Below are positions 16,688 through 25,503 of a DNA stretch of 64,000 nucleotides, one piece after another; within the stretch, counting starts at the first letter, position 1, and each line of letters begins with the position of its first letter. Where the stretch lies: the NCBI GenBank assembly GCA_934254675.1, contig CAKQLP010000005.1, positions 1 to 64,000 of the forward strand, given 5' to 3'. This DNA is from an uncultured Alphaproteobacteria bacterium (GTDB lineage: Bacteria > Pseudomonadota > Alphaproteobacteria > RF32 > CAG-239). Below the pieces are notes generated by a model that was not told where the DNA came from, ran no database searches, and saw nothing but the letters and a program-made list of their open reading frames with translations. The position numbers and the translations under genes are program-made.

Positions 16688-17574
16688 TGAGTATTCAAAT
16701 AGATGGAAGCAATATAGATGCTGTTTATTATGGCGGCAGTCAAATCGGTGAAATTTATCATGGCGCGCAATTAGTTTATTCTTCCGGCGTCAAATTGACA
16801 ATAAATACGGTTCCGGAAGATGCGATTGTTACTTTTAGCACCGGCAAAATTTCCGGACATCAAACTAAAGTAAAAAAAGGAACAACTGTTACCTATACGG
16901 TTTCTAAAAATGGTTATTACAGCGTTTCCGGTACAGTGACATTAAATTCAGATCAAACCATTAATGTTTCTTTGGAGCAAATATATTACAATGACGGTCA
17001 AACGTTATGGGAAAGTGGCAGTGGAGGAGCCGCGGCAACATTAAATTTGTTAACCTCCGGACGGTATCGGGTAATTTGCATTGGCGGTGGTGGTGGAGCT
17101 GCGGAACGATATATTAAAACAATGATGACAAAACACTGGTCCGCAACTGGTGGTTCTGGTTCCGGTTTTGATTGTGTTTTCATGCTAACAAAAGGAAATT
17201 ATTCTGTAAATGTTGGAAATGGGGGAACAGGATGGCATACCCGTGGTGGTGATTTACCAAAAATAGGTTTAGCAGGAGAAAATTCTCGTTTTGGAGATAG
17301 TTATGCCTATGGTGGGGGAGGTGGTACAGTTGCTGCTGGACCATATGTTACGCCAGGAGCCGCAGGGGCCGCGCCTACATTGACTTATGCTGTGGTTTCT
17401 TCAGCTTTTAATCGTGCCGGAAACTCAGGACAAACATCAACTTTAGCCAGTGATATGCTTAGTGGTGCCGCTTCGATATATGGTTCTTATGGAAAAGGCG
17501 GCGATTGTCTGAACAATGCTTCGATTGTAAATGGCGCTGCCGGTTATGTTAAAGTTATATTTTTAGGAAGATAG
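16687..17574 (+). CDS. Glycine-rich receptor-binding tail protein
   Basis: The 295-residue product has an N-terminal docking segment with NIDAVYYGGSQIGEIYHG, a PEGA-like beta domain (about residues 37-98, LTINTVPEDAIVTF ... GYYSVSGTVTL), and a glycine-rich C-terminal region containing GGGGG, GGSGSG and GGGGGT runs. Polyglycine helices of this type form receptor tips in phage adhesins such as gp38. It probably determines host binding. It is the last fibre gene before the lysis module. Confidence 0.72.
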   Translation: MSIQIDGSNIDAVYYGGSQIGEIYHGAQLVYSSGVKLTINTVPEDAIVTFSTGKISGHQTKVKKGTTVTYTVSKNGYYSVSGTVTLNSDQTINVSLEQIYYNDGQTLWESGSGGAAATLNLLTSGRYRVICIGGGGGAAERYIKTMMTKHWSATGGSGSGFDCVFMLTKGNYSVNVGNGGTGWHTRGGDLPKIGLAGENSRFGDSYAYGGGGGTVAAGPYVTPGAAGAAPTLTYAVVSSAFNRAGNSGQTSTLASDMLSGAASIYGSYGKGGDCLNNASIVNGAAGYVKVIFLGR

Positions 17575-17585
17575 GAGAAATAAAA

Positions 17586-17837
17586 ATGGATTGGGGCGTA
17601 ATCAGCGGCTGTTCGTCGTTGTTTGGCTTAATTTTGGCTTTGGTCAGATTGGGCGAATGGAAAGCGCGGCAGGAGGTCAGATTAAATAATTTGGAAAAAC
17701 ATTGTGAAACCAGTGATGGCAAAGTTGATGCGCTGGCGGTTTTACAATCACAGCAAAATTTGGTTCTGACTGAAATTAAAACTCGTTTGGAATTTTTAAT
17801 TGATAATAAAATGAAAAGGAAAAAAAGCGATGGATGA
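17586..17837 (+). CDS. Holin-like small membrane protein
   Basis: The 83-residue product has one N-terminal membrane segment (about residues 3-21) followed by a charged coiled-coil tail (LNNLEKHCETSDGKVDAL ... IKTRLEFLIDNK). It overlaps the endolysin gene by 8 bp. That layout resembles XhlA/holin-accessory proteins, which work with a lytic enzyme. The lysis role rests on location and topology. Confidence 0.6.
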   Translation: MDWGVISGCSSLFGLILALVRLGEWKARQEVRLNNLEKHCETSDGKVDALAVLQSQQNLVLTEIKTRLEFLIDNKMKRKKSDG

Positions 17838-18255
17838 TTTACAAATTTTGGCGCGAACACTGTTTGGCGAGGCTCGCGGTGAAGGTGATGAGGGAATTGA
17901 AGCCGTGGCTTGTGTTGTGATGAATAGGTTTAAGGCTCGAAAATGGTTCACCGGTTATGAAATGCAAAATGGCAGAAAAGTACCGAGCGTGGCGCAAACT
18001 TGTTTGAAAAAGGCTCAATTCAGCTGTTGGAATAAAAATGATCCGAATTATAAATTGTTGATAAAACCGGAGTTAAATGTTCACGGTTTTCAAAAATGTT
18101 TGCAAATTGCTTATAAGGCTTTATCCGGCAAACTCGAAGATTTTACAAACGGAGCAATGTTTTATCACACCAAGCAGGTTAAACCGCGTTGGGCAGAAAA
18201 TAAAACGCCTTGTTATGAGGCCGGAAATCATTTGTTTTATAACGATATCGAATAA
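17830..18255 (+). CDS. Cell wall hydrolase, SleB-like endolysin
   Basis: The 141-residue product matches the Hydrolase_2/SleB family: LARTLFGEARGEGDEGIEAVACVVMNR at residues 6-32, with the catalytic Glu in GEARGE. Later motifs are AQFSCW and GAMFYHTKQVKPRW. The family cleaves peptidoglycan glycan strands. No signal peptide is present, so export to the wall would depend on the upstream holin-like protein. Confidence 0.88.
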   Translation: MDDLQILARTLFGEARGEGDEGIEAVACVVMNRFKARKWFTGYEMQNGRKVPSVAQTCLKKAQFSCWNKNDPNYKLLIKPELNVHGFQKCLQIAYKALSGKLEDFTNGAMFYHTKQVKPRWAENKTPCYEAGNHLFYNDIE

Positions 18256-18264
18256 GGAGGAAAA

Positions 18265-18540
18265 ATGGCTAAAAAGAAGGTAAAAACATATTCGTTTATC
18301 GAAAGTTTGGAGATGTTAAATCGTCTGCAGCAAATGGCGGTGGACGAGGGAAATATCAATCTGGCTTTGAAAGCCGAAGAATTAAAATGTAAAATTGCCA
18401 CAATGCAAAATGATAAAGAAAATGAACCATCGGCGGAAAACTTAACAAAAATTTTAGTGGATTTTATAAATGACAAACAAAATGATAGCAAAAATACCGA
18501 AAATCTTTGCGCCTCTGATGAAAGTGAAACGCCGTTATAA
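18265..18540 (+). CDS. Probable small terminase-associated protein
   Basis: A 91-residue helical protein encoded immediately before and overlapping (71 bp) the large terminase gene. The helix pattern (FIESLEMLNRLQQMAVDEGNINLALKAEEL) would suit a small terminase DNA-binding subunit, but no HTH is clear. AAGGAGG precedes the ATG. The call depends mainly on gene order. Confidence 0.5.
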   Translation: MAKKKVKTYSFIESLEMLNRLQQMAVDEGNINLALKAEELKCKIATMQNDKENEPSAENLTKILVDFINDKQNDSKNTENLCASDESETPL

Positions 18541-19795
18541 ATTATATTACGGCGGTCGTGCCGGCGGCAAGTCGTATGCTTTTGCCGATAGTCTTCTTTT
18601 GTTGGGGCGTATGAAAAAATTGCGGATTGCCTGTATGCGCGAGGTGCAGGAAAGTATTAAAGATTCTGTACATAAACTTTTAAGCGACCGCATCAATTTT
18701 TATGGTCTAACCGATTATAAAATCAGTGAAACTAAAATCACCAACAAAATCAGCGGGACGGTTTTTATTTTTAAAGGTTTACGAGAGCAAGACTCAAACA
18801 ATATTAAATCTTTGGAAGGAATTGACATCGTTTGGTTGGAAGAAGCTCAGAAAATCAGCAAAAAAAGTTGGGAGATTTTGGATCCGACAATTCGTAAAGC
18901 TGGTTCGGAAATTTGGATTTCTATGAACAGGGAAGAAGAAAACGATCCGGTTTGGCTGGCTGTCGGGGCGCGTCCCGATGAGCGGACGTTGGTGGTTAGA
19001 GTTAATTATACCGACAATCCGTTTTGTCCGGAAGAAATGCGTTATTTGGCGGAAAAATGTCAAAGAGAAAGTCCAGAAGATTACGAACATATTTGGTTGG
19101 GCGCGCCGGTCGCGGTCGGAAGCCATAAGCTTATTGCACCCAAATGGGTGCGTCAGGCGTTTGAAAATTTTTTGGAACAACCATCTTCTCCGCTGATTAT
19201 CGGGCTTGATGTGGCGCGTTTCGGTGATGATAAGAGCGTGTTTTGTTTTCGGCGCGGCAGAAAATGTCTGTTTTTTGAGAGTTTTGCCCGTTTGGACAAT
19301 GTTGAAGTGGCAAATCGAGCCACTTTTTTTATCCGCCAATATAAGCCGGCGCGGCTATTTATAGATGCCGGAGGGGTTGGCGGCGGCGTGGTGGATATTT
19401 TAAATGACAGAGGTTTTAGGCGGTTGGTGCGTCCGATAATGTTTGGGGCAAAGGCTTTGGTCGATGACCGCTACCATAACCGCCGCGCCGAAATGTGGGA
19501 CGAACTGAGAATATGGCTGAGCGGTGAACAAAAAGTTCAATTGCCGAACGATGAAAATTTGGCAAACGAGCTTTGCGCCGTCAACAAAAAATATGACAGT
19601 CGCGGACGTTTGCAACTGGAGGAAAAAGAAGAGATTAAAAAGCGGTTGGGCAAGTCGCCGGATATGGCCGATGCCTTAGCTTTAACTTTTGCCGAACCGG
19701 TTTTTGAACGCATGGACGAGGAGTGCGGACGATTGCCGAGCGACAGCTTAGAAAGTATGTTTCGCGCCAATAGTTCCGCCGATAATAAATGGTAA
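18470..19795 (+). CDS. Phage terminase large subunit
   Basis: The 441-residue packaging motor is of PBSX/Terminase_3 type. The ATPase has Walker A GGRAGGKSY near residue 28 and Walker B IDIVWLEEAQ near residue 120. The C-terminal RNase H-like nuclease begins IIGLDVARFGDDKS near residue 243, with further acidic residues in LFIDAGGVGGGVVD and PDMADALALTF. It translocates DNA into the procapsid and cuts headful or site-specific ends. It overlaps the preceding small gene. Confidence 0.95.
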   Translation: MTNKMIAKIPKIFAPLMKVKRRYKLYYGGRAGGKSYAFADSLLLLGRMKKLRIACMREVQESIKDSVHKLLSDRINFYGLTDYKISETKITNKISGTVFIFKGLREQDSNNIKSLEGIDIVWLEEAQKISKKSWEILDPTIRKAGSEIWISMNREEENDPVWLAVGARPDERTLVVRVNYTDNPFCPEEMRYLAEKCQRESPEDYEHIWLGAPVAVGSHKLIAPKWVRQAFENFLEQPSSPLIIGLDVARFGDDKSVFCFRRGRKCLFFESFARLDNVEVANRATFFIRQYKPARLFIDAGGVGGGVVDILNDRGFRRLVRPIMFGAKALVDDRYHNRRAEMWDELRIWLSGEQKVQLPNDENLANELCAVNKKYDSRGRLQLEEKEEIKKRLGKSPDMADALALTFAEPVFERMDEECGRLPSDSLESMFRANSSADNKW

Positions 19796-19819
19796 TTTTT
19801 AAGAAAAAGGAGAAAATAA

Positions 19820-20008
19820 ATGAGTTACAGACCAAAAATGATTCGAGAAAACGAGGCTTATGGCTGGTTGTCGGAAGATGAAGCTTATGGACGTGTTTCT
19901 AATGTTCCGACATCGTCAGAAGCTGAAGATGAAAACGCTTACAGTGACAATGAACTAGCACCGGAAAGAAGCACGGAAGAATATCATGATGATTTTGGTA
20001 AAAAATGA
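19820..20008 (+). CDS. Small acidic hypothetical phage protein
   Basis: A 62-residue acidic protein with two similar segments (ENEAYGWLSEDEAYGRVS), preceded by AAGGAG. No family recognised. It lies between terminase and the small membrane genes. Confidence 0.5.
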   Translation: MSYRPKMIRENEAYGWLSEDEAYGRVSNVPTSSEAEDENAYSDNELAPERSTEEYHDDFGKK

Positions 20009-20088
20009 CTTGTAATTTGTTAATAGTTGATTGATTATACTTAATACAACTTATTGGCGTTACAGAGAAATGAAAGAAAGATACTGAG

Positions 20089-20175
20089 ATGGATGTAAGT
20101 AAAATTTTATTTTATGGTATTGTGTTAGTCTTATTATCGGTTTCGTTTTTTGGGTGCCGAGCGCAAGTTAATTAA
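20089..20175 (+). CDS. Very small lipoprotein-like peptide, 28 aa
   Basis: ATG 20089 opens a 28-codon frame: a short basic start, a hydrophobic run ILFYGIVLVLLSVSFFGC, a lipobox-like FFGC and six further residues. The GGAA before the next gene follows its stop by a few bases. It is similar in layout to tiny entericidin-like or outer-membrane spanin lipoproteins. It precedes another N-terminal membrane protein by 13 bp, so the two could be a pair. Confidence 0.4.
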   Translation: MDVSKILFYGIVLVLLSVSFFGCRAQVN

Positions 20176-20188
20176 GGAATAAAAATAT

Positions 20189-20413
20189 ATGAAACAGGTA
20201 TTTTATTTTGCAGCGATATTTTTAGTTTTGGCGGTTATTGGTTTTGCCGGATATTTGTTTTTTGATAAGCAGGCCTATTGCTTGGATATTGGAAAGATAT
20301 ATGATCCGGTGCAGAAAATCTGCCGTGATGATTGTCTAAGCTGGAACGAGCAAATAGGATGTGTGCCGATAACAGATGAAAATAGGCGGAAAAAAGCCGC
20401 AGGAGAACTGTAA
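20189..20413 (+). CDS. Small membrane-anchored phage protein with cysteines
   Basis: The 74-residue product has one N-terminal membrane segment (about residues 5-24) and a periplasmic-type tail with four cysteines (YCLDIG, ICRDDCLSW, GCVP) likely to form disulfides. It is encoded directly after the 28-codon lipoprotein-like gene. A spanin-like or morphogenesis role is possible but not shown. Confidence 0.55.
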   Translation: MKQVFYFAAIFLVLAVIGFAGYLFFDKQAYCLDIGKIYDPVQKICRDDCLSWNEQIGCVPITDENRRKKAAGEL

Positions 20414-20436
20414 GAATAACCATTAGTTTTATGGAA

Positions 20437-20475
20437 CAAAACGCTTTGTTTAAGTGAAAACAAGGCGTTTTTTTG
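20437..20475 (+). terminator. Terminator inside the phage cluster
   Basis: AACGCTTTGTTT and AAACAAGGCGTT pair (one mismatch) around AAGTGA and are followed by seven T residues. Confidence 0.7.
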
Positions 20476-20498
20476 TACCCGAAATTTGGAGAAATATG

Positions 20499-20729
20499 AT
20501 GACCTACATCAGTAAGCAATTCGCGGAAGAAGTGCTTCTTCCCGACGGATCTGTCGCGTCCTCGGTCGCGGACGTTGACAAGTATTTACGCGCCACGGGA
20601 TTGGCGTTGGCGAGCGACTATTCACCCGAATATTATCAAAATATTCGAACTCAACAAGAAAGAGAACGGCAGCAATCGGTGTTTGCCGATTTTCTTTATA
20701 ATTACAAAAGGATGATATGGAATGAATGA
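20499..20729 (+). CDS. Small hypothetical phage protein
   Basis: The 76-residue product reads MTYISKQFAEEVLLPDG at the start and has a helical C-terminus with QERERQQSVFADFLYNY. ATG 20499 is chosen because GGAGA lies 6 bases before it. Positions 20520-20600 use clearly more G/C-ending codons than the neighbouring genes. It overlaps the scaffold gene by 8 bp. No family recognised. Confidence 0.55.
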   Translation: MTYISKQFAEEVLLPDGSVASSVADVDKYLRATGLALASDYSPEYYQNIRTQQERERQQSVFADFLYNYKRMIWNE

Positions 20730-21588
20730 AGTCAGAAAAGAACTGGAAAAGCAGTTTAAGGCGTTCGGCTTGTTTGAGCCGGAGGACAAACCTGCTGAAA
20801 CAAAATCAGAAACAGAAAAAACGGTCGCACCGGTCGTGATTTTGGAAGCTCCTGCCGATTTTGAGCCGGAATTTGCCTCGGCTTTCGGCGAGCTTCCGCA
20901 AAAGTGGCAGGAATATTTGACACAAAGAGAAAAGAAACTTTCTTCAGAACGGAAAAAAGTTAAAGAAGGTTCCGAGTTGTTAAATTGGCTGCACGGTTTT
21001 GACCGCTTGGTGCAAGAGCGCGGCAGTGAAGGTTTTCAAAATTTAAAAGAATGGTTGGACGGTTTGGTTTGGATTGATGAAAAAATGCATAAAAATCCGG
21101 CTGAAACCTTAAACGCCATCGCTCAAGTTTTTGGCGTGTCCTCCAAATTTGGCGGCACTTCTTCTGATAATGTTTCTGAAAAAATTTTAACCAGATTGAT
21201 GAATCTTGATGCCAGTTTTCACAATCTGGAAAGCTATTTGCAACAAAAACAAAATGACGATTTTATCAAACAAATACAGGCGTTTGGCGGGCAAAAAGAT
21301 GAAAAAGGCGAACTTTTGCATCCGTATTTTGATTTGGTTTATCAGTCGATGAAATCTTTGTTGCAAAACGGATTGGCGGCGAGTTTGGAAGATGCCTATA
21401 AACAGGCGATTTGGCTCAATGCCGATATCCGTAAAGAGTTAATTGCGCAAAAAATTAACTCTGAGGCCGAAGAAGCGCAAAAGGCGCAGAAAGCGGCGTT
21501 TTCTCCGAGAGGAAAAGCAAAAGCACCGGAAAGACCTCTGACACTTAGGGAAGAGATTGAAAAAAATATGGCTGCTTTTATGGATTAA
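20722..21588 (+). CDS. Probable phage scaffold protein
   Basis: The 288-residue product is largely helical and charged. It has an acidic N-terminus, a central WQEYLTQREKKLSSERKKV segment and a C-terminal basic helix-turn region ending REEIEKNMAAFMD. It lies directly before the major capsid gene, the usual scaffold position. Scaffolds guide procapsid assembly through a C-terminal basic helix. The call is from order and composition rather than sequence identity. Confidence 0.68.
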   Translation: MNEVRKELEKQFKAFGLFEPEDKPAETKSETEKTVAPVVILEAPADFEPEFASAFGELPQKWQEYLTQREKKLSSERKKVKEGSELLNWLHGFDRLVQERGSEGFQNLKEWLDGLVWIDEKMHKNPAETLNAIAQVFGVSSKFGGTSSDNVSEKILTRLMNLDASFHNLESYLQQKQNDDFIKQIQAFGGQKDEKGELLHPYFDLVYQSMKSLLQNGLAASLEDAYKQAIWLNADIRKELIAQKINSEAEEAQKAQKAAFSPRGKAKAPERPLTLREEIEKNMAAFMD

Positions 21589-21611
21589 TTTAATTTTATA
21601 GGAATAAAAAA

Positions 21612-22583
21612 ATGGTAAAAATGAAATATGATGATGTGTTCACTGTAACTTTGGAAAATCGTTCAAAAGAAATGGCTGACAACATTTCTAAAAATAACGC
21701 GCTGTTAAGTCGGCTGAAAGAAAAAGGAAAAATGCGTCCGTTAAGCGGCGGTTCCAAAATTTTGGAAGAGTTGGAATATGGCGAAGGAGATATGGTTTGG
21801 TATTCCGGTTACGACACAATCAACTACACCCCGAAACAATTGTTCACGGCGGCGGAATACGCATTAAAATTGTGCGCTGTTCCTGTGGCAATTTCCGGAG
21901 AAGAATTGCTGATGAACAGTGGTCCGGAACAGGTGGCCGATTTGTTGGAAAAACGCATCACTAATGCCGAAAAAACATTGATGAATCAAATGGCGGCTGC
22001 TCTTTACAGTGACGGAACAGGTTCTTCTGGTAAGGAAATCGGCGGTTTGGCTTTGTTGGTGGCCGATGACGCCGCTTCTGGCACTGTGGGCGGTATTGAC
22101 CGTTCGGCGGCCGGAAATGAATTTTGGCGCAACCAGACCATAAGCGGCAAAGTTGATGGTTCAAACATCCGTAAAATGATGAATACCTTATATCAAAAAT
22201 GCTGCCGTAACGCGGATAAACCGGATTTGATTGTTTGTGATGATGAATTGTATAGCTTGTTTGATGAGTCTTTAGCGGCAATGCAGCGTTTTTCTGACCC
22301 TAAAATGGCTGACGCCGGTTTTACCAGCTTAAAGTTTAAAGGAGCTGATGTAATTTTTGACGGCGGTCAGGGCGGTCATTGTCCGGATAAGCATATGTAC
22401 TTTTTGAATACAAACTATATTTATCTGCGCACGCATAAAGACCGTAATATGAAAATTATCGGCGGTGACAGAATGTCTATCAATCAAGACGCTTTATACC
22501 GTATTATCGGTTGGGCCGGCAACTTGACAATGTCAAATGCCGCTGTTCAGGGTGTTTTGATTAATACCAATAGCGAAGCATAG
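21612..22583 (+). CDS. Phage major capsid protein
   Basis: The 323-residue product has the expected pattern: LENRSKEMADNISKNNALL near the start, then EELEYGEGDMVWYSGYDTIN, ISGEELLMNSGPEQVADLLEKRI (spine helix), a GIDRS..GNEFWRNQ motif, and a late PDLIVCDDELYSLF segment followed by a beta-rich P domain. These features fit an HK97-fold capsid of podovirus-like phages. A strong terminator follows, as often seen behind the most abundant structural gene. Confidence 0.85.
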   Translation: MVKMKYDDVFTVTLENRSKEMADNISKNNALLSRLKEKGKMRPLSGGSKILEELEYGEGDMVWYSGYDTINYTPKQLFTAAEYALKLCAVPVAISGEELLMNSGPEQVADLLEKRITNAEKTLMNQMAAALYSDGTGSSGKEIGGLALLVADDAASGTVGGIDRSAAGNEFWRNQTISGKVDGSNIRKMMNTLYQKCCRNADKPDLIVCDDELYSLFDESLAAMQRFSDPKMADAGFTSLKFKGADVIFDGGQGGHCPDKHMYFLNTNYIYLRTHKDRNMKIIGGDRMSINQDALYRIIGWAGNLTMSNAAVQGVLINTNSEA

Positions 22584-22591
22584 TGGTCTAA

Positions 22592-22624
22592 TGAAAAAGA
22601 GTGGCTTAAAAACCACTCTTTTTC
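22592..22624 (+). terminator. Terminator after the capsid gene
   Basis: GAAAAAGAGTGG and CCACTCTTTTTC form a perfect 12-bp stem with a CTTAAAAA loop. Confidence 0.85.
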
Positions 22625-22665
22625 AAAATGTTGTGTAAATAAATTAATGTAAAAGGATAAATCTA

Positions 22666-23250
22666 ATGGATATGGATTTTGCAATGTTTCAACAAATGTT
22701 GAATCAAAAAGAAACAGAAAAAAATGTGGCCGCCAGATTTTATGATAAAGCGGTTAAAACCGAGGAAGTGGCGGCTAACGGTTTGCCGATTTTCAAAAAT
22801 GTAACTTATATTGAAATTCGTTTGAAAGATAACAATACCGAAATTTTTAATCAACCGGCGAATGCGGAAAAAATCAAACGCTTTCCGCGCGAATATGCCT
22901 TGTATCAGCTTTCTAAAAAGCAGGCGGAAAATGGAACTCCGTTGGAACAGTTTGCCTTTTTAACGGCGGCGGAAATAGCCACTTGTAAAAGCCGCGGAGT
23001 ATTTACGGTGGAAACTTTGGCGGGTTTGGATTTTGAAAAGGTGCAAAATCTTGGTTTGCAAGATGAACATGTTTTAGCACAGATGTTTTTGGAAAAATCA
23101 GAGAATAACAAAATGTTAGACGATTTTGCTAAGAAAGAACTTGAATATGAAAGAGAAATAGAATCTTTGCGCGAACAGTTGGCAGTGTTACAGCGCGCTT
23201 TGAGTGAGGAGCGTAAAAAGAATGCTCATAAATCAGATGGAGAAAAATAA
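22666..23250 (+). CDS. Hypothetical virion-module protein with coiled coil
   Basis: The 194-residue product has a mixed N-terminal domain (YIEIRLKDNNTEIFNQPANAEKIKRFPREY). A helix-hairpin-like segment (TAAEIATCKSRGVFTVETLAGL) follows, then a C-terminal coiled coil (about residues 145-185). It lies between capsid and connector genes and its stop overlaps the next start (AATAATGA). A role in head completion is inferred from position. Confidence 0.55.
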   Translation: MDMDFAMFQQMLNQKETEKNVAARFYDKAVKTEEVAANGLPIFKNVTYIEIRLKDNNTEIFNQPANAEKIKRFPREYALYQLSKKQAENGTPLEQFAFLTAAEIATCKSRGVFTVETLAGLDFEKVQNLGLQDEHVLAQMFLEKSENNKMLDDFAKKELEYEREIESLREQLAVLQRALSEERKKNAHKSDGEK

Positions 23251-23969
23251 TGAAAACCATATTGGAAATATGCCGCGAGGTTGCCGATTTAGCGGCGACC
23301 AAACGCCCCAACAATTTGTTTGATGCAAACAGTCAGCAGGAGAGTATTTTTTTAAGTGTGGCAAAATCGGCGTTGGATAGTTTATTGCGTTACGGAGATT
23401 GGCAAGAACTGACTAAAGAAGGGTGTTTGCGTACGGTTGAAGGACGGACGCAATATCCTATTTCCGAGTTTTTGCCGGATTTTTACTGCTTGCTGAACAA
23501 TACGATTTTCATTAAAGACAGTCAAGAACGGGTAATTGGAGCCATAACTCCCGAACAGTGGATGCGAGAGAAGTATTTTTTTAATCCGAGTACTGAATTA
23601 AAGTTTAAAATTCAAAATGGGCGTTTTGTGTTTTTGACACCGCCGGCCGGAGGTTTACGGATTGTGTTTCAATATCGTTCTGATGGTGTGGTTTGGGATT
23701 TTGATACTTTTGAAGAAAAAAGCGCGCTGACAGCTAATACAGACGTGCCGATTTTTGACGAATATTTGGTGAAACTGAATATTTTGTGGCGTTGGCTGAA
23801 GCGCAGCGGTTTGGATTATGGGGAAGAATATGACGAATTTCAGCGTGAACTGAAAAAACGTTTTGGGGCGGAACATACCGCCGCCAATATTTGTTTGGCT
23901 CGTTCTCTGGAAAATTTGGCAGATGCAGGAGTAACATATAATGAAGTTAAAGTTAGCGACAAGAGGTAA
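23250..23969 (+). CDS. Head-tail connector (tail tubular A-like)
   Basis: The 239-residue product has the layout of the podovirus adaptor ring protein. It has an N-terminal helical bundle (ILEICREVADLAATKRPNNLF ... AKSALDSLLRYGDW). A beta region (RTQYPISEFLPDFYCL ... NGRFVFLTPPAGG) and C-terminal helices with a WRWLKRSGLDYGEEY motif follow. T7 gp11 and P22 gp4 occupy the same place below the portal. It overlaps the following tail gene by 29 bp. Confidence 0.7.
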   Translation: MKTILEICREVADLAATKRPNNLFDANSQQESIFLSVAKSALDSLLRYGDWQELTKEGCLRTVEGRTQYPISEFLPDFYCLLNNTIFIKDSQERVIGAITPEQWMREKYFFNPSTELKFKIQNGRFVFLTPPAGGLRIVFQYRSDGVVWDFDTFEEKSALTANTDVPIFDEYLVKLNILWRWLKRSGLDYGEEYDEFQRELKKRFGAEHTAANICLARSLENLADAGVTYNEVKVSDKR

Positions 23970-25503
23970 TAAATCGATAAGTGCTACCTTGCCGGCACCA
24001 ATTAAAGGATTGAATGTGCGCGATAGTTTGGCGGAAATGAATGCCGGTTACGCTATTGTGATGGATAATTATATGCCGATGGACACGAAAGTGGCTTTGC
24101 GCAAAGGCTATGTCGGTTATGTAAAAAATATGCCGGATAAAGTCTGCACTTTGGCTGAATATAAAAACGGCGATAATAACGTTTTTTTAGCCATATCCGG
24201 CGGAAAAGCTTATAACATCAGTTCATCTAAAAATGTGTATGGTTATGAAAATGTAAAATTTTCAAGCAGTTATTGTCAAACTCAGCAATATAAAAATTAT
24301 TTGTATTTTGTCAACGGCAACAACAAGCCAAAGGTTTATTATCAAGATGACGCCGGAGCCGAACATTTTGAAGATTGGGGATTTACGGCTGAAAATCTGA
24401 ATGATACTAAAATCATCGGCGTCGCTTTGTCTAAACAGCGTTTGTGGTTTATTGAAAATGGTTCGCTCAAAGTTTGGTATCCCGAAACAGCTGGTAATAT
24501 TTCCGGAGCGTTGCAATGTTTTGATTTGGCTAAAATAGCTCGTTTTGGCGGCAAATTGGTGGCTGTTGCCAACTGGACACAGGACGGCGGTCAGGGAATT
24601 GATGACTTGACGGTGTTTATTACATCGGAAGGCGAAGCGTTGGTTTATACCGGCTCGGATATTAACAACGCCGCCACTTGGCAGTTGCGCGGTTCTTATA
24701 AAATCAGTCGGCCGATTGGCTATAATTGCTTGGTGCCGTATCAGGGAGATGTGGTGGTAATATCCGAAGACGGATATGTTCCGTTGTCCAAAGCCTTGCC
24801 TTTAGAGCAAGCCAATGCCTCGCAAATAGCTTTCAGCGACGCTATTCGGGGATTGGTTTTGTCGCGCACCTCACGCAATTTGGCTCGTCAGGGCTGGCAG
24901 GGAATAATTTACAGTCGCGGCGGATACGGACTTTTTAATGTGCCGGTTTCCAATCAATATGAACAGCACGTTATTAATGTTAATACCGGAGCTTGGTGCC
25001 GTTTTACGGGTATTCGCGCGCATTGTTGGGGAATGTATAAACAGCGTTTGTATTTTGGTTCGGATCAAGGAGTGTTTTTGTTCGACGAGGGGTACTCAGA
25101 CAATGGTATGGAAATCAGTGGTTGCGTAGAACAGGCTTATACGGATTTGGGCAGTAGCTGTGTCAAAAAAATACAGTTGCTGAATCCGCGCACTCGTTCC
25201 AGTACAGGTTATTCATTGGTGATTTATGCCAACATGGATATGGAGAGCCGTAAGATTGATTATCAGGAAAACTTAAAGTCCACAGGTTTGCATAAATGGA
25301 ATGAAACCAAATGGTCAAACTCTCAGAACTTATTGGGAATTAAATGGACGGCTGAAGACGGCACCACTATTCGTAGTCAATGGATTGCCAATTCGGCGAC
25401 CGGATATAAGGCCAGTTTGGTTTTCAAAACCAAGACAAAAGGAAATTTGATTGAGTGGTATGAAACCGGAATTCGCTATGAACTTGGAAGCGGGGTTTTA
25501 TGA
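23941..25503 (+). CDS. Podovirus-like tail stabilisation protein
   Basis: The 520-residue beta-rich product begins with PAPIKGLNVRDSLAEM and MDNYMPMDTKVALRKGY, the hallmark opening of phage tail nozzle/stabilisation proteins (P22 gp10, T7 gp12 class). Repeated strands such as GGKAYNISS, NNKPKVYYQDD and GEALVYTGSD follow and suggest a beta-propeller. It would form the nozzle of a short tail, consistent with the lack of a tape-measure gene. Confidence 0.75.
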   Translation: MKLKLATRGNKSISATLPAPIKGLNVRDSLAEMNAGYAIVMDNYMPMDTKVALRKGYVGYVKNMPDKVCTLAEYKNGDNNVFLAISGGKAYNISSSKNVYGYENVKFSSSYCQTQQYKNYLYFVNGNNKPKVYYQDDAGAEHFEDWGFTAENLNDTKIIGVALSKQRLWFIENGSLKVWYPETAGNISGALQCFDLAKIARFGGKLVAVANWTQDGGQGIDDLTVFITSEGEALVYTGSDINNAATWQLRGSYKISRPIGYNCLVPYQGDVVVISEDGYVPLSKALPLEQANASQIAFSDAIRGLVLSRTSRNLARQGWQGIIYSRGGYGLFNVPVSNQYEQHVINVNTGAWCRFTGIRAHCWGMYKQRLYFGSDQGVFLFDEGYSDNGMEISGCVEQAYTDLGSSCVKKIQLLNPRTRSSTGYSLVIYANMDMESRKIDYQENLKSTGLHKWNETKWSNSQNLLGIKWTAEDGTTIRSQWIANSATGYKASLVFKTKTKGNLIEWYETGIRYELGSGVL

